Source of the DNA: a virus
Virus record (IMG/VR): IMGVR_UViG_3300027734_000102
Location: 1 to 52,172 of that record
Strand: one strand, 5' to 3'
Length of the DNA: 52,172 nucleotides
Part shown: positions 6,514 through 13,677 of the stretch, one piece after another
How positions within the stretch are numbered: position 1 is the first letter of the stretch
Layout: every line of letters begins with the position of its first letter
Position numbers and translations under genes: made by a program
Notes under the pieces: model-generated
The model's database searches: none
What the model saw: only the letters and a program-made list of their open reading frames with translations
Told to the model about the DNA's origin: nothing

Positions 6514-6589
6514 GCCCCGGTAGACCAGCGGCAGAGTCAAGGAACTTAAAATTCCTGTAGGGTGGGTTCGAATCCCGCCCGGGGCACCA
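6514..6589 (+). tRNA. Class I tRNA with Leu anticodon (TAA)
   Basis: Canonical 76-nt class I cloverleaf: acceptor GCCCCGG/CCGGGGC, D stem GAC/GTC, anticodon stem AGGAA/TTCCT, loop CTTAAAA giving TAA (reads UUA), 5-base variable loop GTAGG, T stem GTGGG/CCCGC, CCA encoded. Bacterial tRNA-Leu should carry a long variable arm, as the two other Leu tRNAs here do. Amino-acid identity is therefore uncertain. Confidence 0.85.
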
Positions 6590-6607
6590 AATTCTAATAT
6601 CAATTTT

Positions 6608-6698
6608 GCCTCCATGTCCCGAGTTGGCCGATGGGAGCGGACTTTTAATCCGACGCGGTAACACGCCATCGCAGGTTCGAATCCTGCTGGAGGCACCA
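6608..6698 (+). tRNA. Class II tRNA with Lys anticodon (TTT)
   Basis: Acceptor GCCTCCA/TGGAGGC, D-arm nearly identical to the class II Lys(CTT) gene at 5392, anticodon loop CTTTTAA giving TTT, long variable arm, T-arm GCAGG-TTCGAAT-CCTGC, CCA at 6696-6698. Paralogue of the gene at 5392. The D-arm resembles that of bacterial tRNA-Tyr, while the anticodon loop and T-arm resemble tRNA-Lys. Confidence 0.85.
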
Positions 6699-6723
6699 TT
6701 TCATAAACAAAACACCAAGTTGC

Positions 6724-6797
6724 TGGGGTGTCGTTCAATGGTAGGACAGCGGGCTTTGACCCCGCGAATTAAGGTTCGAATCCTTGCACCCCAACCA
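6724..6797 (+). tRNA. tRNA-Gln(TTG)
   Basis: Acceptor TGGGGTG/CACCCCA (U1-A72, typical of Gln), anticodon stem GCGGG/CCCGC, loop CTTTGAC giving TTG, CCA at 6795-6797. Confidence 0.95.
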
Positions 6798-6802
6798 CAT
6801 CA

Positions 6803-6877
6803 GATCCCATCGTCTATCGGTTAGGACTCGAGACTTTCAATCTCGTAAGCTGGGTTCAACTCCCAGTGGGATCACCA
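6803..6877 (+). tRNA. tRNA-Glu(TTC)
   Basis: Acceptor GATCCCA/TGGGATC, anticodon stem CGAGA/TCTCG, loop CTTTCAA giving TTC, CCA at 6875-6877. Last tRNA of the first array. Confidence 0.95.
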
Positions 6878-6881
6878 ACTC

Positions 6882-6919
6882 GGCCCTCTGCATTATATTT
6901 AAGATGCAGAGGGCCTTTG
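6882..6919 (+). terminator. Strong hairpin after the tRNA array
   Basis: Perfect 12-bp inverted repeat GGCCCTCTGCAT (6882-6893) and ATGCAGAGGGCC (6904-6915), 10-base loop, then TTTGTGT. It probably ends the tRNA transcript. It sits only 6 bases before the next ATG, so it could also sequester that start. Confidence 0.7.
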
Positions 6920-6925
6920 TGTACC

Positions 6926-7810
6926 ATGAGAATGACTGAGACGAGACTTAGACACCTCATTCGCGAGAATCTCATATCTGAGGGCCTCCTGAAGCCGCCA
7001 CCAAAGATGCTGGCAGACATCACCGACTACCTCCAGGGTCGAGCTGCTGGTTGGCTAGCAGATCCTAACAAACAGAAAAACTTTAGACCCGATGACATCT
7101 TTGTCGACCCAGGGGTGATGAAGTTGGCGGCTGGAGATTCGGTGCCCATGCACCCGAAAGCGTGGACAGTCATGAGCGGTGAGATGGTCAATTGGCCAGT
7201 GGACCTCACTGGATTTCCGTACCCAGTGAAGGAAGCCCCAAAAAGCATCCTCCTGTACCTGAACTACAAAGACCCAGTCCCGAACGTGGGTGGATCTTAC
7301 GATCCCGGTCTCTCTGTTCAGATCAGGGACGAGAAGCTGTTCAAGTCGACGGAGGGCTATGACAAGCTGATGTGGCACATTGAAGCTGTCGTTGCACACG
7401 AGCTTGAGCACTTTGTCCAAGATCTCCTGAAGGGAGTATCAGGTGGACTGCCGAGCAGGAAGATAAGGGACGAGCGTTTTGACAAGTACGGCTATCCTGA
7501 GAAGGGGTCCGGCGTCCCAAGGGAAGAGCTCGGCTACGACGGCAGAAAGAAGTACTTCCTTCAGGACACAGAGTTCTATCCGTGGATCCGCTCTGAGGTC
7601 ATGGCATTCGAGAGATTTGCGCGTGGTCTGGGAGAAGAAGAGAGGGAGAGGGTAAGACGCTCCTGGGTGGATCCCAAAGATCCGGAAATCCTTCAAGCAA
7701 AGGCAGACATCCTCGGTGAGGATGAGTCCAAGTTCTTCTCCGCCCTGAAGGACAAGGAGCCACTGAAGTGGCAGAAGGCAGTGAAAGAGTTCTGGAAGTC
7801 GACACAATGA
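6926..7810 (+). CDS. Putative zinc metallopeptidase with N-terminal capsid-targeting-like tag
   Basis: 294 aa from ATG 6926. Residues 4-19 (TETRLRHLIRENLISE, then G) match the tag shared by about 25 proteins here. The catalytic motif is H158-E-L-E-H162 in a helix after a hydrophobic stretch (EAVVA), the HExxH zinc signature; an acidic third ligand is expected downstream (candidates in ELGYDG and the DTEFYPWIRSE segment). The family is not otherwise recognised. The stop overlaps the next ATG, forming a five-gene tagged cluster. Proposed role: a protease packaged in the head, released from its tag by the maturation protease and injected to cut host protein (inference). Confidence 0.7.
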   Translation: MRMTETRLRHLIRENLISEGLLKPPPKMLADITDYLQGRAAGWLADPNKQKNFRPDDIFVDPGVMKLAAGDSVPMHPKAWTVMSGEMVNWPVDLTGFPYPVKEAPKSILLYLNYKDPVPNVGGSYDPGLSVQIRDEKLFKSTEGYDKLMWHIEAVVAHELEHFVQDLLKGVSGGLPSRKIRDERFDKYGYPEKGSGVPREELGYDGRKKYFLQDTEFYPWIRSEVMAFERFARGLGEEERERVRRSWVDPKDPEILQAKADILGEDESKFFSALKDKEPLKWQKAVKEFWKSTQ

Positions 7811-8379
7811 AAATTACAGAATCACAGCTACGCAGTCTCATCCGTGAGACCCTCCTCACTGAGGCTGCAATGACACCGGCTTACGCCAGTGAGCTTGGCA
7901 TCAGGTTCCAGATTCGCAAGTTCCCTGACAGCGCCGTCATCTATGCGCGCAAGGAAGGAAGGGACTCGGCAGTGGGAACCCTCTCAGCCTCGCCGACCAA
8001 CGACCCGTGCAGCGATGCGTGGGAGATCGTCTTCTCGCAGGCCAGGATCGACGGCCTCGGTCCACTCATGTACGACCTGATGATCGATGTCATCAGTCCA
8101 CACCCGCTGATGTCCGACAGGATAGAGGTCTCCGATGCTGCCAAGCGGGTGTGGGACTACTACCGCGACCGAAGGGATGACATCGAGAAGCTACAGATGG
8201 ACGACGAGATCAACACCCTCACCCCTGAGCCAGATGACAACTGCTATCAGAAGAGCGCCAAGCTGTGGGACAAGCGCAATTGGGCCAGCTCCTCGTTGTC
8301 GAAAGCCTACAGGCGGAAGGGTGGTGGAAGGCCAACCTTAGACGAGCTGGTGAGGCTCGGCCTCGTGGACTCATACTGA
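7807..8379 (+). CDS. Tagged family-A protein (GLGPLxYD / VWDYY)
   Basis: 190 aa, ATG 7807 overlapping the previous TGA. Tag at 4-18 (TESQLRSLIRETLLTE then A). Core shared with the genes at 10092, 31485, 37583 and, more distantly, 39315: a beta-rich N-terminal half, GLGPLMYDLMID, LMSDR-x2-VS-x2-A-x2-VWDYY-x2-RR-x-D, a TPxxxDNC motif, and SSLSKAYRRKG near the end. The R/GxGPLxY segment is reminiscent of the acyl-CoA-binding loop of GNAT acetyltransferases, but the family is not recognised and this is only a hypothesis. Confidence 0.75.
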   Translation: MKITESQLRSLIRETLLTEAAMTPAYASELGIRFQIRKFPDSAVIYARKEGRDSAVGTLSASPTNDPCSDAWEIVFSQARIDGLGPLMYDLMIDVISPHPLMSDRIEVSDAAKRVWDYYRDRRDDIEKLQMDDEINTLTPEPDDNCYQKSAKLWDKRNWASSSLSKAYRRKGGGRPTLDELVRLGLVDSY

Positions 8380-8389
8380 AGAAGGAAAC

Positions 8390-9259
8390 ATGAGAATCAC
8401 AGAATCACAGCTTCGCAGAATCATCAGGGAAGAGCTATTGTCGGAGAAAACCTTGGGCCAGGTCACCGACATCCGTCCAGTGCCAATCGACCCAGCTGAC
8501 GATGAGATGATGATAGGTAACTTCACTTTCTCACCCGGTAGAAAGGACGTCACAACACGTCGTCGCGACATCAAGCGCTCTTGGAACCAGAACGCTGATC
8601 ACAGATTCTTCCAGGATCCGAACAAGATCCTTGTCATCCACACATTGGGCCTGGTCTCAGGCCGGGTGAAGCTGGGAAACTATTTCCCGCCCGAGGATAT
8701 CAATCCCAAGCTTTTCGAAGCTGCTGTGAAAGCTGGTCTCGTTGAAAACGATCCTGAGAAGAGGGGCGAATTTATCTCAGGCGGAAACCTGTTCAAGAGT
8801 ATTGCGCCCAGGATTCCGAAGGATCTCATACAAATCCCAGGCATCCAGATCCCGAACAGAAATGAGCTCTCCTGCGAGGCGATGCCCCGGGGCAACGATC
8901 CGGAGCTGAAGTATCTGGAGTGGAGTGTCTTCGCAAAGGGAGTAAGACGAGGTCGCAACCGGCGAAATCAAGCATTCTTCACCTTCAAGAAGTACAGGAT
9001 GACATGGGCCTCTCAGGATGACTCACACACAGAGCACCTGAACATGGCGACACCAGAGGATCTCAAGTTCTATGCGAGCTCAGGCCTGCCCAAACGCCCT
9101 GCGGCATACCTGCGCGTAGATCAAGCGCCGATCGATGAGGAGGATTCCCAGTTTCTAGGTGAGGTGGTAATCGACAACTGGATAGTCGATACCTACTACG
9201 GACCCAAGGAAGATGCTGGGCTCGCTGGGATCCTGGGGCTGAAATTCGAGATCCTGTGA
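8390..9259 (+). CDS. Tagged family-B protein (ADHxFFQDPxK ... VIDNW)
   Basis: 289 aa, ATG 8390 after GAAGGAAAC. Tag at 4-18 (TESQLRRIIREELLSE then K). The core is shared with the genes at 34876 and 36374: SWNQNADHRFFQDPNK, VIHTLGL, NELSC, FTFKKYRMTWAS, SSGLPKRP and a C-terminal E-VVIDNW-VDTYYGP. The gene-length spacing and the H...Y...E-hydrophobic-DNW order faintly recall ADP-ribosyltransferase folds, but homology is not shown. Distant relation to family C is clear from ADH, SSGxPKRP and DNW. Confidence 0.75.
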   Translation: MRITESQLRRIIREELLSEKTLGQVTDIRPVPIDPADDEMMIGNFTFSPGRKDVTTRRRDIKRSWNQNADHRFFQDPNKILVIHTLGLVSGRVKLGNYFPPEDINPKLFEAAVKAGLVENDPEKRGEFISGGNLFKSIAPRIPKDLIQIPGIQIPNRNELSCEAMPRGNDPELKYLEWSVFAKGVRRGRNRRNQAFFTFKKYRMTWASQDDSHTEHLNMATPEDLKFYASSGLPKRPAAYLRVDQAPIDEEDSQFLGEVVIDNWIVDTYYGPKEDAGLAGILGLKFEIL

Positions 9260-9417
9260 TGAAGTGATATTATAAGTTTCCACCTTGGAATCACGATGAC
9301 ATTAGTGGAACCTCGTGATACTCAGGAATAACTGACCTCAGGCGATTAGGATATACCTTACCATGGACCATGGTCCAACAGGGAACAACTGGTGAATAGA
9401 TATACGCAGGAGCGCAT
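9260..9417 (+). other. Intergenic region, 158 bases
   Basis: No credible gene. Holds the perfect 12-base palindrome GGACCATGGTCC (9365-9376), a GATATTATAAG string near 9267 that could be a -10 box, and GATATAC near 9400. It may contain the promoter of the ART gene. CAGGAGC gives the ribosome-binding site. Confidence 0.4.
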
Positions 9418-10095
9418 GTGAGAATTACAGAGTCACAACTTCGCAGAATCATCCGTGAGACGCTCCTCACGGAGGCCGCAATAGCTCCTGATAGATTGCC
9501 ACTTGGAAAGTATGCGTTCTCTCCCCAGCGCCAGGCGGCCAAGAAGCGTCCTCCGATGGAGAGGAACACACCTGTTGAGTCAGCCCTCCTCAGATCCATC
9601 ATCAACCACTTTGAGGGAATGAGACCCCTCACACGGAAACAGGCAGAGATGGTGACGGGTTTCATCAGGGACGGACTCTATCCAGATGTCTTCAAGGAGG
9701 CTCCGCCTGGGACTTACTATCGGGGAATGTCACTTACGCTAGATGAGCTCGAGAGGATGGGAGTCGACATCACGGAGCTGGACCCTGAGGGCGGGAAGCA
9801 GGAACTGCGGGGTAAATTTGTGATCGCTCCCATAGACGACAGGTTCTCCTCCTCTTGGTCTTCCGACATAGAGGTCGCTGACGGTTTCTCATTGGGCCGT
9901 CGTAGTCAGAGAGAACACAACACCTACTCGGTCATCTTTGCAGCGAGTTCGAGGGAGAATCTTGGGAAGTTTCTCGATGCCGAGGGCCTGTACGATATCG
10001 AGGTGGACGAGTTCACCTTCTTCGCGCAGGAGAAGGAAGTCATCGGCCTCGGGGACATCAATGCAAATTGGATCAGACTTGTGAGGCTTGCATGA
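9418..10095 (+). CDS. Tagged R-S-E ADP-ribosyltransferase
   Basis: 225 aa, GTG 9418 with AGGAG upstream (the overlapping ATG at 9416 is in another frame). Tag at 3-17 (TESQLRRIIRETLLTE then A). Three motifs of the arginine-specific-type ART fold appear in order: Y101-R102-G103, S144-S-S-W-S148 (STS-like), and Q204-E205-K206-E207 (ExE-like) before a Gly-rich strand. Such enzymes transfer ADP-ribose from NAD+; T4 Alt, ModA and ModB are phage examples and Alt is injected from the head. A paralogue lies at 46094. Target unknown. Confidence 0.8.
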   Translation: MRITESQLRRIIRETLLTEAAIAPDRLPLGKYAFSPQRQAAKKRPPMERNTPVESALLRSIINHFEGMRPLTRKQAEMVTGFIRDGLYPDVFKEAPPGTYYRGMSLTLDELERMGVDITELDPEGGKQELRGKFVIAPIDDRFSSSWSSDIEVADGFSLGRRSQREHNTYSVIFAASSRENLGKFLDAEGLYDIEVDEFTFFAQEKEVIGLGDINANWIRLVRLA

Positions 10096-10673
10096 GAATC
10101 AAAGAATCCACACTTCGCAAGCTCATCCGTGAGACGCTCCTCACAGAGGCGATGGTCACACCCGAGTCAGCCCTTGACATGGGTCTCAGGTTCGAAGCGT
10201 ACAATGACTTCGGTGCCGTGATGGAAATCTCTGCATACAGGGGCGACGAATTCGTCGGCGAGCTAGCCGCGTCAAAGCAAGATGACTGTTCTGGCGCTTG
10301 GTCAATCTTCAGGTCTCAGGTTAAATACAACGGTCTAGGACCTCTCATGTACGACCTCATGATGGACCTCATCAACCCCCATCCCCTGATGTCAGACCGC
10401 GAAGAGGTCTCTGGAGATGCAAAGGCGGTGTGGGACTATTACTTCAAGCGCAGGAATGACATCGAATCCGTGCAGCTCGACAACCGCAGGAACTTCCTCA
10501 CCCAGGACCCCAGCGACAACTGCGACCAAACTGCTGCGCGGGATTGGGCTGAGGACGAAGGCGGCAAGTGGTACGAGTCCTCTCTGTCAAAGGGCTATCG
10601 GAGGAAGGATGGCAACACGCCGACTCTTGATGCCATGCGAAGGCTGGGAATGATATCTGAGGGCGGTGGGTAA
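10092..10673 (+). CDS. Tagged family-A protein
   Basis: 193 aa, ATG 10092 overlapping the previous TGA. Tag KESTLRKLIRETLLTE then A. Close paralogue of the gene at 7807: GLGPLMYDLMMD, HPLMSDREEVS, VWDYY, TQDPSDNC, SSLSKGYRRKDG all conserved in order. Two family-A copies flank the B and ART genes in this cluster, consistent with duplication and shuffling of tagged cassettes. Confidence 0.75.
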   Translation: MRIKESTLRKLIRETLLTEAMVTPESALDMGLRFEAYNDFGAVMEISAYRGDEFVGELAASKQDDCSGAWSIFRSQVKYNGLGPLMYDLMMDLINPHPLMSDREEVSGDAKAVWDYYFKRRNDIESVQLDNRRNFLTQDPSDNCDQTAARDWAEDEGGKWYESSLSKGYRRKDGNTPTLDAMRRLGMISEGGG

Positions 10674-10739
10674 ATAATTCCAAAGATCCGTGTACACGGT
10701 CAGGCCCTGGATAGATTAGTCATATCCGAAAGGACAAAC

Positions 10740-10814
10740 GCCCGAATAGCTCAGGGGTAGAGCCCCCTCTTTGTAAGTGGGAGGTCGTCGGTTCAAATCC
10801 GACTTCGGGCTCCA
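10740..10814 (+). tRNA. tRNA-Thr(TGT)
   Basis: Acceptor GCCCGAA/TTCGGGC, anticodon loop TTTGTAA giving TGT on a stem with one mismatch, CCA at 10812-10814. Starts the second, smaller tRNA cluster. Confidence 0.92.
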
Positions 10815-10820
10815 TTCAAT

Positions 10821-10907
10821 GGAGGGTTGGCAGAGTGGTCGATTGCGTCGGTCTTGAAAACCGAAGTCCCTAAAGGACCGTGGGTTCGAACCCCACACCC
10901 TCCTCCA
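10821..10907 (+). tRNA. tRNA-Ser(TGA)
   Basis: Class II tRNA: acceptor GGAGGGT/ACCCTCC, anticodon stem TCGGT/ACCGA, loop CTTGAAA giving TGA, long variable arm AGTCCCTAAAGGACC, CCA at 10905-10907. Confidence 0.94.
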
Positions 10908-10949
10908 AATCTTGATACAAGAGCCGTTCTGTGGTGTATGATAAGCATC

Positions 10950-11618
10950 ATGGAACGGTTCTTTCTTGTCTATAAGACAACAAATAAGATCAAAGGCGAG
11001 TACTACATTGGTGTTCATGTCACTGATGATCTTGAAGACGGATATCTCGGTTCGGGAAAGCGCCTGATTTACTCTTTGAGTAAATACGGAAGAGATGCGT
11101 TTGAAAGAGAAATTCTCGCGACATTTAATAATCCCGACGAGATGTTCCAGAAAGAGGCTGAGCTAGTCAATGAAGAGACTCTTAAGGATCCACTCTGCCT
11201 AAATCTCAAAGTGGGAGGACATGGCGGCTGGTTGTTGAAAGATAAATCTGCTCTCTACACAGCTGAAAGTCAGGCTATTCGTTCTCCCTATGGCAAGAAA
11301 GAGTGGCGGGAAAAGAACGCTGAGAAGATTAGAGAGTGGACAGCAAAAGGGCTTTCTAGCGCTAGACAAAAGCTTTATGAGATGAAGAAGTCAGGATATA
11401 AACCAGTAGGCATGCTTGGTAAGCATCATACTGAGGAACATAAGAATCATATGAGCCAAGTTATGTCCGTCGCCCAGGCTGGTGAGAGGAACTCCCAGTA
11501 CGGAAAGTGCTGGATCTATTCTACCACTGAGAGACAAAGCAAGAGGGTCATGAAGGAAGACGTACAAGGCTGGCTAGACAAGGGATGGAGTCTCGGAAGA
11601 AAGATGAAGTTTGACTGA
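10950..11618 (+). CDS. GIY-YIG homing endonuclease
   Basis: 222 aa from ATG 10950 (an in-frame ATG at 10938 is the alternative). The N-terminal GIY-YIG core is visible: VYKTT near residue 7, then GEYYIGVH at 16-23, an Arg-bearing helix, and a Glu-rich segment before LNLKVGGHGG, as in phage Seg-type enzymes. The C-terminus holds NUMOD-like repeats (KHHTEEHK, SQYGK) that bind DNA. AT-richer than its surroundings and located between tRNA-Ser and tRNA-Ala, matching the other two endonucleases. Confidence 0.85.
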   Translation: MERFFLVYKTTNKIKGEYYIGVHVTDDLEDGYLGSGKRLIYSLSKYGRDAFEREILATFNNPDEMFQKEAELVNEETLKDPLCLNLKVGGHGGWLLKDKSALYTAESQAIRSPYGKKEWREKNAEKIREWTAKGLSSARQKLYEMKKSGYKPVGMLGKHHTEEHKNHMSQVMSVAQAGERNSQYGKCWIYSTTERQSKRVMKEDVQGWLDKGWSLGRKMKFD

Positions 11619-11643
11619 AACATCTCTGAAGCTTTGTTATATT
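11616..11643 (+). promoter_or_regulatory. Candidate promoter before tRNA-Ala
   Basis: TGAAAC (11616-11621), 16-base spacer, TATATT (11638-11643), 10 bases before tRNA-Ala. The geometry matches the promoters at 1543, 1819 and 6028. Confidence 0.4.
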
Positions 11644-11652
11644 AACATTCAT

Positions 11653-11726
11653 GGGGCGATAAGCTAGTGGGAAACTGGAGCCTTTGCAAGGCTCACTCCC
11701 GGGTTCAACTCCCGGTCGCTCCACCA
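11653..11726 (+). tRNA. tRNA-Ala(TGC)
   Basis: Acceptor GGGGCGA/TCGCTCC with one G-U pair, anticodon stem GAGCC/GGCTC, loop TTTGCAA giving TGC, CCA at 11724-11726. Confidence 0.93.
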
Positions 11727-11729
11727 CAT

Positions 11730-11803
11730 TGGGGATTTGTGTAACGGTAGCACCACAGACTCTGACTCTGTTTGTCGAGGTTCGAATCCTTGATCCCCAG
11801 CCA
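11730..11803 (+). tRNA. tRNA-Gln(CTG)
   Basis: Acceptor TGGGGAT/ATCCCCA, anticodon stem ACAGA/TCTGT, loop CTCTGAC giving CTG, CCA at 11801-11803. Second Gln isoacceptor of the window. Confidence 0.94.
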
Positions 11804-11818
11804 AATAGCGCTGTGCAG

Positions 11819-11827
11819 AATAGTTAG
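11819..11827 (+). promoter_or_regulatory. AATAGTTAG start-proximal element
   Basis: Same ATAGTTA core as at 2174, five bases before the ATG at 11832. The extended match AATAGTTAGGT is repeated at 19654-19664 before another gene. Confidence 0.4.
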
Positions 11828-11831
11828 GTGT

Positions 11832-12359
11832 ATGAGCACCTACAAGATAGACCCCCTCCACAGCGAAATCGAGTTCAAGATTAAGCACCTCATGATCTCC
11901 ACCGTCAATGGGAGATTTGGGGTGTTTGACGCATCCATGGAGTCCAGCAAGCCTGACTTCACTGACGCAAAGATCACGTTCGAGTGCGATGTCGACTCGA
12001 TCAACACTGGCGTCGCCGACCGCGATGCCCACCTCCGGACCGCCGACTTCTTCGACACCGCGAAGTGGCCAAAGATCAGGTTCGCCTCCACGGGCATCAA
12101 GCACAAGGGCGGTCAGAGCTATGACCTCATGGGCGACTTCACGATCCGCGATGTCACCAAGCCGATCACGCTGAACTGCGTCTTTGGTGGTTCTGATGTC
12201 GACGCCTACGGTCAGTCGAAGTACGGCTTTGACCTGACGGGCGCCGTGAAGAGGGCTGACTACGGTCTTGTGTTCCAGGCCTACGGTGGGGCTGGATCTG
12301 CGATGGTGGGCGATGAGGTGAAGCTCTTCGTCTCCGTCCAGATGACGAAGGTAAGTTGA
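11832..12359 (+). CDS. YceI-family protein
   Basis: 175 aa. Begins with the family's typical Y-x-I-D-x2-HS-x2-F-x-I-KH-LM motif, followed by GRF, the D-A-K-I-x-F strand, the RD-x-HL-R-x2-DFFD motif and the F-S/GDFTI-x-D-VTKP-I motif. YceI proteins are lipocalin-like barrels that bind polyisoprenoids or ubiquinone-like lipids. The usual signal peptide is absent, so this copy should stay in the cytoplasm or leave by lysis. Its TGA overlaps the TTG of the sensor kinase gene. Confidence 0.9.
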   Translation: MSTYKIDPLHSEIEFKIKHLMISTVNGRFGVFDASMESSKPDFTDAKITFECDVDSINTGVADRDAHLRTADFFDTAKWPKIRFASTGIKHKGGQSYDLMGDFTIRDVTKPITLNCVFGGSDVDAYGQSKYGFDLTGAVKRADYGLVFQAYGGAGSAMVGDEVKLFVSVQMTKVS

Positions 12360-13246
12360 GCAAGCTCTCACTGAAGAGCCGGATCTGCATCGCCGTCGAT
12401 GGCATGCTGCTCACGTACTTCTTTGTCGCCAAGGCGCTGATCGCGCTGAATATCGTTGGCCACTCCCAGCCTACTGAGCTCATAGACTTCCTGGTCATGA
12501 TCGCGCTCATCCCGCCGACGCGCACCTTCGTCAAGGAGTACATCGAGGTCCGCGAGCGGGAACACAATGAGGTGCTCTCGGACATCCAGGGCAAGAACGC
12601 CTATCTCGAGCACGCCGCGAAGATCCTCAGGCACGACATGCACAGCGGGATCAACACCTACATTCCCCGTGGGATCTCCTCACTCGAGCGCCGGCTCTCC
12701 CCAGAGGTCATCAAGGAGCTGAAGCTCGAGGCGCCGCTGAAGATGCTCAAGGAGGGACTCACCCACACCCAGAAGGTCTACTGGGGAGTCTACGAGTTCA
12801 CGAACCTCGTGAAGCAGGGCGCGAAGCTCAACATGGAAGAGCACGAACTCGGCGCCATACTCACGAGCTACCTGTCGTCGACCGCCTACAAGGACCAGGT
12901 CGTGATCGACCGGCTCCCGAAGGTGATGGTGAACGAACCCCTGTTCTGCACCGCGATCGACAACCTGATCCGCAACGGGCTCAAGTACAACGACAGTGAG
13001 TTCAAGATGGTCGCAGTCTCAATGCTGGACGACGCAACGCTCGGAATCATCGACAACGGTCGTGGTATGTCGCAGGAGGACTTTGAGAAATACTCCAAGC
13101 CGTACACCAGGAAGGAGGGTCAGAAAGAGAAGGGCACGGGACTCGGTCTCAACATCTGCATTGCGATCCTCCGCGAGCACGGATTTGCCATCACCTGCCA
13201 GAAGCAGGAAGAGGGCGGCACACTCATAAGGATAAAAGTAAGATGA
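12356..13246 (+). CDS. Sensor histidine kinase
   Basis: 296 aa, TTG 12356 overlapping the YceI stop. Two hydrophobic segments near the N-terminus (about 8-30 and 43-58) probably span the inner membrane with almost no periplasmic loop. The phosphoacceptor is H93 in ILRHDMHSG. The ATPase domain shows an N-box (NLIRNGLKYN), G1 (IIDNGRGM) and G2 (GTGLGLNI). It should autophosphorylate and pass phosphate to the regulator encoded immediately downstream. Two-component pairs are rare in phages. The signal sensed is unknown. Confidence 0.88.
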   Translation: MSKLSLKSRICIAVDGMLLTYFFVAKALIALNIVGHSQPTELIDFLVMIALIPPTRTFVKEYIEVREREHNEVLSDIQGKNAYLEHAAKILRHDMHSGINTYIPRGISSLERRLSPEVIKELKLEAPLKMLKEGLTHTQKVYWGVYEFTNLVKQGAKLNMEEHELGAILTSYLSSTAYKDQVVIDRLPKVMVNEPLFCTAIDNLIRNGLKYNDSEFKMVAVSMLDDATLGIIDNGRGMSQEDFEKYSKPYTRKEGQKEKGTGLGLNICIAILREHGFAITCQKQEEGGTLIRIKVR

Positions 13247-13677
13247 TGATCAACTCGATACTTCTCGTGGACGATGAGAACCTCTTTCACCTCGTGTTCG
13301 AGGACGCATGTTCACTCCTCGACATCGCGCTCCACCTGCAGGCGATAGACTCGGCTGATAAGGCAGACCACCTGTTCAGGGAGTGGAGCAAGGATCCCAC
13401 CGCCCGTCCCGACTGCGTGTTTGTGGATCTCAACATCGTGGGCTCATCTTTCGACGGTATCGAGCTCATCCGCAAGATCAACAATGAGCACGGGAACGGC
13501 TGCGTCACGGGCATCATCTCGTCATCTGCCGACAAGGCAGAGATCGCAAAGGCACAGTCAGCCGGCGCCCAGTTCTGGATCGTCAAGAGCGATGAGATTG
13601 AGCCCAGGCTCGAGGCCTTCAAGAGTGACTACCTCGGCTACAAGAGCAAGAAGGGGTCGTTCAAGGTCTACGCATGA
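13243..13677 (+). CDS. Single-domain response regulator
   Basis: 144 aa, ATG 13243 overlapping the kinase stop (an in-frame ATG follows at 13246). Receiver motifs are complete: acidic D10-D11, phosphoacceptor D62 in VFVDLNI, SSS at 93-95 and K115 in WIVKS. There is no DNA-binding output domain, so it likely acts by protein contact, perhaps with the coiled-coil membrane protein encoded next. Confidence 0.88.
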   Translation: MMINSILLVDDENLFHLVFEDACSLLDIALHLQAIDSADKADHLFREWSKDPTARPDCVFVDLNIVGSSFDGIELIRKINNEHGNGCVTGIISSSADKAEIAKAQSAGAQFWIVKSDEIEPRLEAFKSDYLGYKSKKGSFKVYA

